Shown here: positions 22,086-32,176 of the stretch, in pieces | How positions within the stretch are numbered: the stretch's first letter is position 1 | Layout: each line of letters begins with the position of its first letter | Assembly (NCBI GenBank): GCA_031308135.1 | Contig: JAHLJT010008756.1 | Span: 74,559,821-74,623,820 of the forward strand | Origin: Acheta domesticus | Lineage: Eukaryota > Arthropoda > Insecta > Orthoptera > Gryllidae | Direction of reading: 5' to 3' | Length of the DNA: 64,000 nt | Notes under the pieces: generated by a model | The model's input: only the letters and a program-made list of their open reading frames with translations | Told to the model about the DNA's origin: nothing | Databases searched by the model: none | Made by a program: the position numbers and the translations under genes

Positions 22086-22307
22086 TTGACAATACACCGA
22101 GGGCACCTTTTGAGTGGAAATAAATGTAAATTCCCAGAAGGTTTCAGTGTTGCTAATGTTGGAGTTCTAAAATATATGCCAGACACATCAGTAGATGTTC
22201 AGAAATCCTTCTCTGTATTCAAACTGATTTTGTCTCCCAATCGTTGCAGATTTGAAATTGCGATCCCTGAAAAGTTACTGGTAATATATTGCAATGGAAA
22301 ATATTAA
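22086..22307 (+). pseudogene. hAT-like transposase C-terminal remnant
   Basis: The frame encodes NVGVLKYMPDTSVDVQKSFS followed by VFKLILSPNRCRFEI, PEKLLVIYCNGKY and a stop. The pattern Y-x-P-x-TS-x-DV-(E)-x-SFS-x-(Y/F)-K-x-IL-x-x-x-R, then a helix ending in V-x-YCN, matches the C-terminal dimerisation region of hAT transposases. The conserved glutamate in DVERSFS-type motifs is Q here (DVQKSFS). Only about 70 residues remain of a protein usually 500-700 long. The preceding frame (21811-22089) has no recognisable hAT motif. It is a dead fragment, consistent with an old cut-and-paste element. Confidence 0.6.
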
Positions 22308-22854
22308 GAATAAAATGTAGAAAAGCTGTAAATATGTATGAAATCTTACAAATAATTTTTAATTTCATTGTGAATGTAATTTATGATAATGCTTTTTTTC
22401 TCCTTATTCTTGACCTTTTCAGTGCGTTTTAGGCTCCTAAAAGGCGATTTTTTATTGCCTAAAAATCAGATGTCTAGTAATTAAATAAATAAATAATGAA
22501 TTGAAACATTGGCAAATGAAATAAATAGTCTCACAAAGTTCTGTACGAAGTGATAATATTTTCGTAATCGGTAAGGAATAAATACATGTACCACATACAT
22601 ACAATGCAATTTTCGATGTCAGTAACCATTGCACATCATATTAACAGGATTATGACTAGAATTTCGTAGTATTTGAATTCGTACTGTATTTAAAATTGAA
22701 ATATTATATTGATACAAGACCATCGTAACCTTAACCTGAGTTTCAAACGTTATCTTTCTACTATTACAAGATATACCAAGAAAAATACTGTTTATTAAAG
22801 GCCTAAACTTTTAGGTCTCCGTTATATAGTCACAACTAGGAAACACGTACATAC
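22308..22854. other. AT-rich sequence between transposon remnants
   Basis: GCCTAAAAATC and AAAAGGCGATTTTT-type words near 22430-22470 may be non-coding hAT sequence. Nothing else was recognised. Confidence 0.35.
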
Positions 22855-23012
22855 CTGTCAGATGTAAATCCTAGTTTTTCTTTAATCTGCTCCAACATCA
22901 ATAATGTCAATCTGTTTGAAAGGCGAAAGCCGAAAATCATTTTTATCAAAGTCTTGGAAGAAATTTGCTCTCTCTCAGATCCATCTAGTTCGCCTAGGTG
23001 GAGACATTTTGT
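22855..23012 (-). pseudogene. HARBI1-like transposase exon remnant with apparent splice sites
   Basis: On the minus strand the reading ends FGFRLSNRLTLLMLEQIKEK then LGFTSDR. This resembles the N-terminal helix region of Harbinger/HARBI1-like transposases (FRLSK-x-x-V-x-x-LL-x-x-I-x-x-x-L-x-F-x-T-x-R). The segment is bounded upstream by TTTTTGCAG, ending just above 23012, and downstream by GACAG then GTATGT from 22854, so it has the form of a 158-bp exon. The catalytic DDE part was not found nearby, so the copy appears incomplete. Alternative: a chance open frame (68 codons) with chance splice-like words. Confidence 0.42.
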
Positions 23013-25082
23013 CTGCAAAAACGTGGTCGACACCGAATACAATTGTATTTAACTTCAACGTCATGTTTCTTTGGTCTCCTTAAACCGGCTTCATTCTTTA
23101 AGCGGTCGTCCGGCTAGTGCTTCTGTACAAAGCGTAACTTAATGCTAAGTGAAGCTTATGAACCATAGTGAAACGTTTTTTTTGATCTAAGCTCGCCTAT
23201 TTCTGTTAGAGCCTCGCTTAACAATCTTAAGCGGAAGTGGTGAAACCTGCAATAAATCGCTCTCTTTTCGCCTTCTCTGGACTAAAATTCCGAAATTGTC
23301 TTTTGACCTATTTTTTCTTCCAGTTCTCTCGAACTGACAGGCTACAGAGTAGGCTCTTACTTTTTGTTAGTCTCCTACATTATAAACATACAAGAAACCG
23401 CTGAAGAAAGCGCGAACATCGACGCTATTTTTTGTATCATCATGTGCCTGCTTGCGTCTCGCGAACCTACTGGCCGACTGTTCGGCAACAAGTGAAGTTG
23501 AAGATCCTACCATTTGACTGAGCTGCGATCTTGCAAAGACCAACAATTACGTATAGTACGTTACGTATAGTACATTTCCAAAAGACAACAGCTCTCTACA
23601 ATGCAGCAAATCAAGGGGCTTAAAGCATTAGGAACCGAGTCGCGGTTTGGGTACTTTCCTCTACAATAATTAAATTATAATATCAAAATCCTCCGTATTA
23701 TTGTACACATTTTAAAATACAGTTTTTTAAAAGCGGTACCTCGCTTTGTAATTCGTTTAGAAATAATTATTTCACACAAAAGATGTAGGAAATACTATTC
23801 TCTTTAAAATTGACTTGAATTGTGGTTCTACCGAGCTTAAGGTTAAAGAATTATAGAGAAAAAAAGCAAACAAAAAGATGTTCGAAAAATACCAATTGTT
23901 CGTATCTCGCGGAGATAGCTCAGGGTCTGAGAGACCGAAAACTTAGAGGTTTAATTAGCGCCTGGGTACGCACAACATTCCCCCCAAAATGTTTTTATGA
24001 ACGTTTTCCGGGTAAAATCTACTTGTCCGTTGGACTATCACATGGAAATAATTTTTTATATGGTCAGTTTATGTGCTATGGATTCCACGGCCGCCTTGCC
24101 CTACATTTGGGTTGATAAGGTGCAATGTGCATTATCTAAGCTTGGCAACTGAATGCAGAAGTAATTTTCCATATCTTCTCGACAAGCTGCAACATTACTT
24201 GTCATTTTGGAGTGGAAGAAAAATTAATTAATGTGCACTACTAGATACGAGTATCTCGAGATCTGATCTGATCTCGAGATCTCTTGTCGCATACGTGACA
24301 GAAAACACACTGATCTCAGACAAAACAGTGAAGCGTTTATAATTTTTTTATTTCTTCAAGGTAGGTATTCCCAAGCAACAAGATATTGAAGATAATTGTT
24401 TATATCCGTCACAAATGGTTTACTACATAAAAGAAAATATCGAATATTTATTGAACATTGTTTTACACGTTCATCCTATTGCACACACTTTGACTTTAAA
24501 CTAACTTATTTTGTCGAATGTACGCCCCGTCGCGTATATGACTCAGTTTTCGCAATATCGCGCTTGTAGGATGGAAATTTCGGAAAATATCGGTATGAAC
24601 TTTGTTTGTTATTCTTTGCAATAACGTTGTTTAATAACTCCTAATTGTCATTTTTCACTGTCAGCAGTACCTAAGAAAATTGCAGGCGGGATGACAAAAA
24701 CAAAAACATCTATCCATTTGTAGGATTGTTTAATAAATAAAAGGCAATTTAATTATTTCGCTTCATTTACAGATGTTAATTTTCCCGGTTTTATGTTGTA
24801 AATGTTTGAAAAAAAGGGGACATATTTGAGAAAATACTGTATCTGTTTTACGCTTCATTTTAGAAATACTACACTTTTATTTTTCAAAATGTATGTTCAA
24901 GAGTGATTATATCTTGGAAGACATTCTTTCATCCAAGTGCGTCACTTCTCAAAATTATAAATGAAAATAATTAAAAGTGATATTATTGAGCACTTATGAG
25001 TACATTGAAGTTTTCGTAAAACTGACCAACATTTTATAAAGCTCTTCTGCGAGTCGTACATTTACATTTGCGGGTTAAGTCT
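23013..25082. other. Mostly AT-rich, nothing recognised
   Basis: Noted within it: CGCTTAACAATCTTAAGCGG near 23215-23235, a short inverted repeat ATCTCGAGATC/GATCTCGAGAT at 24253-24280, and a pyrimidine tract followed by AAG then GTAGGT at 24340-24366. The 97-codon frame at 23822-24115 has no recognisable domain. Confidence 0.4.
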
Positions 25083-25330
25083 GCTTTAGCCGACCTGGAT
25101 GGACGAGGTAGCTCACAGCGTGTACTGACTCAGCGAAGGATCGCGGGTTCGAGTCCCCCCTTAGGCATGGTTGTTTGTCCCTTGTCATGTATGTGTTGTC
25201 GTGGAGGGCCTTGCGTCCTGCTGGCCCCAGATGAGATGAGCCCGCAAGTGTGTTGGTGTATTAGGTACGGTCGAATACGCGTCCCATCGGGACATAAAGT
25301 CAACCGTCGGTCGGCTGGAAAAAGACCTAG
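25083..25330 (+). mobile_element. tRNA-derived SINE (family B)
   Basis: The head carries GAGGTAGCTCACAGCG (A box) and GCGGGTTCGAGTCCCCCC (B box). Then come GGCATGGTTGTTTGTCCCTT, GGAGGGCCTTGCGTCCTG and GGTCGAATACGCGTCCCATC. The inverted copy at 62262-62505 shares all these motifs. The 88-codon and 135-codon frames across it are incidental. A related head with a different body lies at 36557. Confidence 0.78.
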
Positions 25331-25964
25331 GAAAATAAAAACTGCGTTAAGAAATAAGTATGAAGCGCAACGCACCAAAACACTTCGAAGAAACACGATT
25401 TACATTATTGCAACCTTCTTTATTATATTATGCTTCGCTGCTTTTTCCCCCGACTCAGACAAGCCTATTCCATAATGTACCATTTCATAGTTTTGTGTGA
25501 AGTAAGACAGTTGACTGTGGGCAGTTTGCTTCGTTGTTTGGGTTTTCGCCAAAAATGTAATAAAAAGTGTACTTCCAGAACTGATAAGTTTGTGGTAAGT
25601 GGATTTGGGGAAAATAACAGACCGCTTAAAGCCGATCCGGTGTCCAAGGAAGGTCCGTCAAGAAGACTGCAGGACGGATAGCTAAGCGACAGGAAAACGC
25701 GGTTTCCGTGCGTTTGTTGCCGTGGCATCTACACCACAATTTGTTGTTTCGAAGGTTAAATATCAATTTTTCGTTTCGTGCTAGAAATTTTCGAGGAGTA
25801 AGGACAGATTATCGTATGTCCCTGGATTAGGGGGTTCGAAATCCGTTGGTCAAATAAAATCAATAGATTTCAATCAGTATGCGGGACACTCTCTATAATA
25901 AAGCATGGTTGTGGTGTGGTGGTGGTCGACAAGAAGTCACTTACCTGATGTGTACCAAGAGCGA
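25331..25964. other. Unassigned sequence
   Basis: Frames at 25430-25681 (plus) and 25465-25728 (minus) overlap each other and have no recognisable domain. No RNA gene or transposon end was seen. Confidence 0.4.
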
Positions 25965-25965
25965 A

Positions 25966-26076
25966 CCCTTACCCTTACCCTTACCCTTAGTCTTACCCTT
26001 ACTCTTACTCCTCTTACTCTTACCCTTACCCTTACCCTTATCCTTATCCTTATCCTTATCCTTACCCTTATCCTTT
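25966..26076. repeat. CCCTTA/TCCTTA hexamer array (non-telomeric)
   Basis: About 110 bp of imperfect CCCTTA and TCCTTA units. On the complement this is GGGTAA, not the TTAGGG or TTAGG telomere repeats. A pure ATT microsatellite follows at about 26129-26172. Confidence 0.92.
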
Positions 26077-26126
26077 GGTCCGAGGTCGCCAGGACACTTC
26101 TGTCTTAGCGATATCGGTCACGACGC

Positions 26127-26174
<48 letters not shown>

Positions 26175-26189
26175 AATTATTATCATCAT

Positions 26190-26520
26190 CATAAAAACAC
26201 GAATGGATTCAAAAATCAAATTTGTCAAGACAATGGCTGTCCCTGTTCTTTTGTATGGCAATGAATAGTGGATAGTTAAAGATAGAGGCAAAAGTAAAAT
26301 CCAAGAAACTGAAATGAGATACCTCAGAAAAGTTAGTCTGCATCACATATGATCTCATAAGAAATGATATCCGAAAAGATCTGGGCACATATAACAGACA
26401 TGGACTAGAAAATTATGAAGATTCTCTGAAACAACATATACGAAGAATGGACGTCAATAGAATTCCCCATTAGCAATTCTCTATCAACCCACTGACAAAG
26501 GAAAGACACTGACAAAGAAA
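26190..26520 (+). pseudogene. Non-LTR retrotransposon reverse-transcriptase C-terminal fragment
   Basis: The reading shows SKIKFVKTMAVPVLLYGNE, a stop where C is expected, then WIVKDRGKSKIQETEMRYLR. Further on are NDIRKDLGTY and LKQHIRRMDVNRIPH, with frameshifts. The order K-F-x-K-x-MAVP-x-LLYG-x-E-x-W, ETEMR-(F/Y)-LR, H-x-x-RMD-x-x-R-(L/I)-P is the familiar region after the reverse transcriptase in many arthropod LINEs. It is interrupted by in-frame stops. It is joined at about 26520 to a different LINE tail. The clade is not assigned. Confidence 0.65.
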
Positions 26521-26929
26521 TGGTGGCAATAATAGTGATTTGTATTTGGAGAAAAAAATCGTGTCTACTTATCGATGTTGCTGTACCTTGCGATCCAATC
26601 GTCGTAACCAAGGAGGCAGAGAAACGTCTTAAATACAAGAGTTTGGAAATCGAGATCAGCCGAATGTGGGGTGTAAAAGCACAGGTCGTACCGATAGTCA
26701 TCGGAGCTCTGGGATTCGTTCCGCAAAATTTCTGTAAGAACTTGGCTAAACTCTCAGGTAAATCAAAAGACTGGGAAGTGCAAGAAATTGCTTTATTTGG
26801 AACAGCTCACATTTTGCGCAAAGTGTTGGAGAGGCACCGACAGTCCCTAGATCTGCTCCTTAGATAGCTGGTTCCAACCTGGAGTAGATTTTATTTTGAG
26901 CCGACTCATAACATGTGTGATGATGTAGT

Positions 26930-26982
<53 letters not shown>

Positions 26983-26998
26983 GAAGAAGAAGAAGAAA
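26521..26998 (+). pseudogene. LINE 3' end with restriction-like endonuclease tail, copy 2
   Basis: The frame 26520-26867 reads KKSCLLIDVAVPCDPIVVTK, then EAEKRLKYKSLEIEISRMWG, then QVVPIVIGALGFVP and QEIALFGTAHILRKVL. D...K (LIDVAVP...KEAEK) followed by KY is the back half of the PD-(D/E)XK nuclease that closes R2/R4-type LINE proteins; the upstream KPD half is absent here. The protein stop at about 26863 is followed by a short 3' UTR, then (TAA)n at about 26931-26981 and (GAA)n. The copy is strongly 5'-truncated and fused to an unrelated LINE fragment, so it is not functional. Confidence 0.68.
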
Positions 26999-27539
26999 TT
27001 CGTTGATTTCTTCCTTTAGGCGACACCTCTCATGTGAGTAGGGGGTATCAAAGAACTACTCCTTGTTTAATGGTCCTGGCGATTATCCGTTAGCGATTAT
27101 ATTTATTTCAAGTTTATATTAAGTTACGTGCATACTGCTTTGTGTTTGTCTTACAAGAAAGAGTCATGTTGCCTAAGATTTAGGAGGTACTCGAACCTAT
27201 AAAACTTTGGTTCAACGCAATGTAGCCGTCAGTTGACTAAGCATGTGCTAAATCAGATCTGACAACAATAAAGGCATTTCCAAATCCTTTTAGTGTGTAT
27301 AAGAACTGGTCGGCCTGTGTTGCCCTGTAGTATCACTTTTACGGAGTGACAGATCCCCATAGTATTTCAGGTCTGACCCTCCACAAATTATTTTACTGGT
27401 GGGGAACTTTTCCAAATCTGAATGTTATTATTCAATAATTACACTGGTTATTTTTTTTAAAAAAAGTGCATTATATAATTTGAAGATCTACAAATTAATT
27501 AAGGTATGCAAAAAGCATTTAAGCCACAAAAGGATCATT
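26999..27539. other. AT-rich sequence, nothing recognised
   Basis: Short chance frames only. No repeat boundary, RNA gene or domain was identified. Confidence 0.4.
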
Positions 27540-27770
27540 ATGGTTGAAAAAGGTCGTGGAAAGTTTGAACATATCACAAAACGTCGAGCAGGAAGAATGC
27601 ACGCCGAAAACTAGATACTATGTGTGAGATGTGGCTGTAGAAAAGTTTTAAAACTTCATCGTATTCACCATATGGAAAATAGAAAACCTTACAAACATTG
27701 TCTCATGCCATTCAGTATTAAGTCTCGAAGAAAACGAACGAACTTTATAAATTGTGGGAAAATTTAACCG
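27540..27770 (+). pseudogene. C2H2 zinc-finger-like pseudogene fragment
   Basis: After an in-frame stop (27613), the same phase reads LCVRCGCRKVLKLHRIHH, MENRKPYKHCLMPFSIKSRR, KRTNFINCGKI and a stop. C-x2-C ... LKLH-x3-H, then a linker-like KPYKHC and PFS-x-K-S, is the layout of adjacent C2H2 fingers. The first finger is about four residues short, and the second has lost its first cysteine position and its histidines. This looks like a decayed zinc-finger retrocopy or transposon-borne finger. Confidence is limited by the short length. Confidence 0.45.
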
Positions 27771-28299
27771 CTACTCACTATGAACATAGAGTTCACCATG
27801 TCTCTGAAAATGTAATAGGAATATCGTGTATTTACCAAGACATGTAAATGTGGAATTATAGCAAATAAGTCATGCTTTTCACCTTAGGATAAAAAGATAA
27901 CGCACCAAATATATTTATAATTACTGATATTTATGTGGAAGGGCACATATGCCAGACGATTGTAGACATTGCGTATATATACTCATTTTCTTTGCTTTTA
28001 AAAATACTTAGATATTAAGGCAAATGCTTCGCTTGTCGAATACTTTCAAAAGATCAACTACAACATTAATTGGTATACATTATCAATGTTTGAATGTGCT
28101 AATTAAAAGTTAAATTAATTCAATAAATATTGTAATTTTATTTGAAGAAATAATCAGTAAATTTATGTGCCAATGAAAAACAATGAAAACATGAACAAGT
28201 GATGACAGATATGTTCATCATATTAATTTCATTAAAATTAAGTTTTTAAACAAAACCGGTAATAATGACCAGCGATAAAACATCCTTTACTTAAAAAAA

Positions 28300-28910
28300 C
28301 TATCTTTTAATTTCAAGCAAAAATCACGAAATTTGGTTGAGTACAAAGCTCTAACGTCTTTCTAAACAAAAAAACTTTAGTGTTTTGTAGGTACAAATTT
28401 TTGCAGTTTTTTTTACTCGAGATTTTTATGAAAATCGGATCTTTACCGTACTTATAAATGCACTTTCTTGTGTTCAAATAGAATATTACAAAAACAAATT
28501 TTTAAACATTTCCAGAAAATGTTGAAAATGTGACAGGGGTCACGTGGAAAGTACCCCCATAATTAAAATATCTTCATGATCTCCGGAACGGTATGACAAG
28601 ATCTTATTTCTGACGTATTTCTCAAGTTCCAGCTTACAATTTAGAATCTGACAGCGTTATGAGTGAAACATCATCCATCCATAAATTCATCCTGATTTTC
28701 TGTTTGGCTCACAATTCTCCTCCCCGTCTGCACTACTCTTACACATTTTTGTAACAGCCTGATAGACCTAAATACTGACGTGTGTGCAGAGTTACAGCTC
28801 AAAATAACCTCAAACGCGGACTTTACGACCGGAAATTCCAAATCGTTTCGTTGGGATGATGCCAATACTTTTCCTTCCTATTGTATGGTTTAGGGAGGAA
28901 AAGTAAAAAA
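28300..28910 (+). mobile_element. Diverged relative of the subunit element with terminal hairpin
   Basis: GAAAATCGGATCTTTACC (about 28430-28447) and GTGACAGGGGTCACGTGGAAAGTACCCC correspond in order to the last subunit and post-subunit segment of the 10663 copy (AAAATTGGATCTATGCC, GGGGGACTTCATGTAAAGTACC). About 310 bp further on, GATGATGCCAATACTTTTCC leads into a strong inverted repeat: 28867-28880 against 28891-28904, 14-bp arms with one mismatch and a 10-nt loop. The head and first subunits are missing or too diverged to see. Confidence 0.55.
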
Positions 28911-29494
28911 AAGGAAAATTGGCTCGAAGTAAAAATATACACAGTGGAAACTTCAATGTTTGGGATTCAATTATCTGGGAATTCGGTCCCAGTTTCATAA
29001 TGAAAATGATTAAATGAATGAGTTGTGGATTAGACGACATAGAGGACTCTAACCCAAATACTGATTAAATTGGTTTAATCAATTGATTATGGCATTAATT
29101 TGGAATTGCATACAGGAAATTAGCACAGAAATTAGAAATGGAATTCTAAAAACGAAACACAAAATTAGCGATTATTTCTGAAAATAAACATGTAATATGG
29201 ATTAAATTGATGTGACTCTTGATAAGTATATTGACACATTGAAAACTAAACAGTACATATTAATTTTTACTCATTTGCTCGTAATTTATCTTTCACTTAA
29301 CGCATGTAACAACAAAAATATTTGAATATTCGGGGTTTTTGATTTCCATGAAACACTTCCCTGTCATTACACGGAATACTGTTTATGCCTATTCATGATG
29401 TGAGAATTCCTTCGGAAGTCACGCGATCAATGTGTGATAATTGTTTAGAATAAATTGAGTGACATTCGTGAAAACAGCTTGAGAAGGGCATGGC
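28911..29494. other. AT-rich sequence, nothing recognised
   Basis: No domain, RNA gene or repeat boundary was seen. Confidence 0.4.
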
Positions 29495-30020
29495 CTCCAA
29501 GGCCCCTGGATTCATCGCTGCTTACGTAACTGAAATGCCTCTGAGCGGGAGGTCCTAGGACATTCGAGCCCCCGACGGTGGCAAGATTTTCGACACTTGC
29601 TAAGATAGCTGGATCGAATTGAACAGTTGTGTTGAGGAGAATTGTAGGGTCCGACTGCTCTGATCGGTAGATTTTTTATGGTTTCTCCGATAAATACCAG
29701 GCGAATGCCAGAGCAGTACCATAAAAAGCGGACCAATGATCTGGGGACCCGAAGGGATCTTTCCTTCCTCTTCTTTGTCTTACCCTCGCGCTTACTTACA
29801 CGTACTTACACTTCCATGGACAACACTACCACATATGTCGGAAGTCCAGTCGGAAGCTTAGAGCTTGTTCCGGTTCTCGCGTGGCCCACCAAGCAGATAC
29901 CTGGATGAAGCTCCCCCCAAGCCGACGTGTAGTTCGGCGCCGAATCTAACCATCTTGCGGAGAAAGAACACAGCCCCTCACGTGAATAACTTGCACTACA
30001 TTTACGGAACTAAATAAGAA
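29495..30020 (+). mobile_element. SINE family A, near full length
   Basis: The head contains GAAATGCCTCTGAGCGGGAG and ACATTCGAGCCCCCGACGG (degraded B box). The body has TAGGGTCCGACTGCTCTGAT, ACCAGGCGAATGCCAGAGCA and CGACGTGTAGTTCGGCGCCG. The tail TTTACGGAACTAAATAAG marks the 3' end. Length and motif order match the 3164 element. No coding function. A target-site duplication was not identified by eye. Confidence 0.75.
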
Positions 30021-30294
30021 CTCAATCACTGCTTACACGTTCCTCCGCATCTACGGCTTTCGGTGAGTATCCAGCGACTGTTCGCCGAATGCCGAGCAGT
30101 TGGGATGAGTTGCTTGCTCTTTGCCGAGCAGCCAATCTTTCGGTGGTCACCCTATCTACAGCGTGACATTATTTTGTGACACATCAATAGAAGCGAACAT
30201 TCGCTGAGCTAATCTGGATTCTACGAGCAAACCCTCTGTACTCGCCAAATGCCACAAGTGTGACGTCCGGCTTCAAGTCGGGGCCGCACGTAAG

Positions 30295-30480
30295 TCATTG
30301 GTGGCTAAAGTACACCATGGAATGGAAGTCAGATTATGAGCATCGGGGTACCAGAGTTCAAAATCCCTGTTGATCCATTTGATATTTGTAGTGAACAATG
30401 CGGATTCACGGCAGGTTTTATCGGAATTCTCGCGTTTCCCTTGGACGCCATCCCGCCGTTATTCCATCATTTATATCACT
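30295..30480 (+). mobile_element. tRNA-headed SINE fragment (separate family)
   Basis: TTGGTGGCTAAAGTACACC resembles an A box and CAGAGTTCAAAATCCCTG a B box with T arm. The following GCATTC-like body, CGTTTCCCTTGGACGCCATC and TTATTCCATCATTTATATCA resemble arthropod SINE tails. Head and tail do not match families A or B of this window. Confidence 0.45.
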
Positions 30481-31178
30481 TATTATCAAATAATTCATTC
30501 TTGGTATGAACACAAGAGTTAACCTACAGTATATCACGGGGGATGAGCTATTTGCGATAGAGAGACAGCGAGTTCCTCAGAATACAATTTTCCAAATTTC
30601 CCATTTTGCAGGGGCATGGCAATACAGATCAGGCAGATCTATTTCTGAAGACCTGCCGAAGTATAAACAATAAGCTATTGCATAAATACACGTTAATTAA
30701 TAAGCGTTAAATTGACACATTTTTTATGAAATTAATAGTTTACACAAGGACATATTTCGCAATCAGATGCAGCTTTAATTCTCCCATACAGGACATTGAA
30801 ATTGTTCAACATTGTAAAGCACAGGAGGAGTTAGATCGCGTGCGAATTTGTACAGCTCATACCGCCTCTCTTTACAACAGTCGCTAAGTAAGCTTACTCT
30901 CCTGCCTCATTCAGTGAGTTATTTTAAAGCAATTGATTCCCTAACAAACTTCCACGCTGGGACGCATCCGAACAGATGAGTGAAACGATTATCTTCTTCA
31001 CTTTCTTAGAACTACCTGAACAGATCCTAACAATGGTCTTGGATCAATTCTCTTTACTGGGTTCTTTGATTGATTCTCTCATTTGAATATTGCAAAAATG
31101 TATGAGCATCTTGAAATGGTGTAACTACTCTTCAATCGAGGGTCATCCACACACTCCAGGGAGGACGAATAGGGCAAG
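30481..31178. other. Unassigned sequence
   Basis: No domain-bearing frame, RNA gene or repeat boundary was recognised. Confidence 0.4.
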
Positions 31179-31228
<50 letters not shown>

Positions 31229-31258
31229 ACGGATGCGCGCACATACACACATGTACGC
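31179..31258. repeat. (CA)n with CG interruptions, alternating purine-pyrimidine
   Basis: The tract 31179-31231 alternates purine and pyrimidine without a break. After one GG step, alternation resumes from 31233 to about 31258 (ATGCGCGCACATACACAC). The minus-strand VCVCVC frame over it is an artefact. Confidence 0.93.
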
Positions 31259-31317
31259 CAATTTGAACCCCTCACGCGTTGCCCTGTACAATTCATTAGC
31301 CTGAGCAACTCGCAGGG

Positions 31318-31872
31318 ATATGCTGGTATTATATTTGTTTGTCCAGTATTTTTAAGACAGTCTTATATATTTTGATGATCAGAAGGTTAATAAAAGGCTA
31401 TCTATTCTAAATTTGGAATTTTATTTTTCTCGACGTTTCGAGCAGCACTTTTCATCTTATTCAGGAGTCTGACTAAATGCAGAAATACTTATATGTTTAG
31501 TTACAATGAAGGTAATAATACAGTTGTAAATTTAAAATTTGTGTACGGTACAAATGAACTCACCTTAACCATTGATTCTTGAATTCATTGTTAATTTTTA
31601 ATAACTAATTACAACTTGTCAAAAAAGCAAGGTTACATGACCACTCTCAATGGTGTCAGAGACCAAACTCTCTTTCAAACTTTTTAGTCAGACTCCTGAA
31701 GATGAGGAAAAAGTGCTCTCGAAACGTCAAGAGAAATAAAATTACAAATTTATAATAGATGGCATTTTATTAACCTTCTGATCATCAAAATTTATAAGAC
31801 TGTCTTTAAAAACTGGACAAAGAAATATAATTAAAATCCAAAGACGGTCAGAAGATATTGGAATATGCTGGT
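31318..31872. mobile_element. Long inverted repeat, possibly inverted Penelope-type terminal repeats
   Basis: The left arm (31328 to about 31477) and right arm (about 31682-31831) are inverted, high-identity copies of about 150 bp. Both contain TTTTGATGATCAGAAGGTTA, and both carry ACGTTTCGAG...CAGGAGTCTGACTAA in left-arm orientation. Unrelated AT-rich DNA of about 200 bp lies between. ATATGCTGGT flanks both sides (31318-31327 and 31863-31872), a probable 10-bp target duplication. The CTGAAGATGA...CGAAACGT motif is common in animal interspersed repeats, and Penelope-like elements can carry inverted terminal repeats, so that origin is suggested but not shown. No protein is encoded. Confidence 0.72.
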
Positions 31873-31889
31873 GTTCTTAGAAACTGTTC

Positions 31890-32160
31890 TTGGGAGCACT
31901 GTGAACGAGCCGAAGAGAGTGGCGGCGAGTGAGGCCAGTGCGAGGGATGGGAGGGGGCATGGCCGATCGGAGGCCTCCGACACCACACCGCACCACGCCG
32001 AGCGACGCGCGTCTATTTCGGATCGCGGGCCTCCGTCGCGGCGGCGACGGCGGCGTCACGCCCCGATATAGAGCGCCCGCGGTCGCGCTCGCCTCGCCGG
32101 GCAGGCCGCGATTCGGTAGCCGCTCCTTTGCACGAAAAGCAGCTCCCCTCGCTTAACTAC
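31890..32160. other. CpG-rich island
   Basis: About 260 bp of extreme GC and CpG content (CCTCCGTCGCGGCGGCGACG, GCGCTCGCCTCGCCGGGC). Frames are open on both strands for compositional reasons. It directly abuts the foldback element at 32177. No gene was recognised. Confidence 0.6.
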
Positions 32161-32176
32161 TCCATTCACGTTCTCA

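Noticed and set aside
23910..23985. tRNA-like GATAGCTCAGGG motif
   Set aside because: An A-box-like word is present, but no B box or T arm follows.
25083..25160. Functional tRNA gene on the plus strand
   Set aside because: The same head with the same following body recurs at 62262-62505, so it is a SINE head.
25966..26076. Interstitial telomere
   Set aside because: The unit is CCCTTA (GGGTAA on the complement), not CCCTAA/TTAGGG or the insect TTAGG.
25879..26268. 129-codon frame with Leu/Pro and Ile runs
   Set aside because: Most of it is hexamer and ATT microsatellite; only the last ~25 codons are real LINE remnant, annotated separately.
31079..31291. 70-codon frame with a VCVCVC run
   Set aside because: Translation of the complement of a CA microsatellite.
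31682..31760. Hammerhead ribozyme (CTGAAGA...CGAAACGTC)
   Set aside because: The core words are suggestive, but stem II does not pair convincingly and the left-arm copy has an insertion in the CTGA...GA core.
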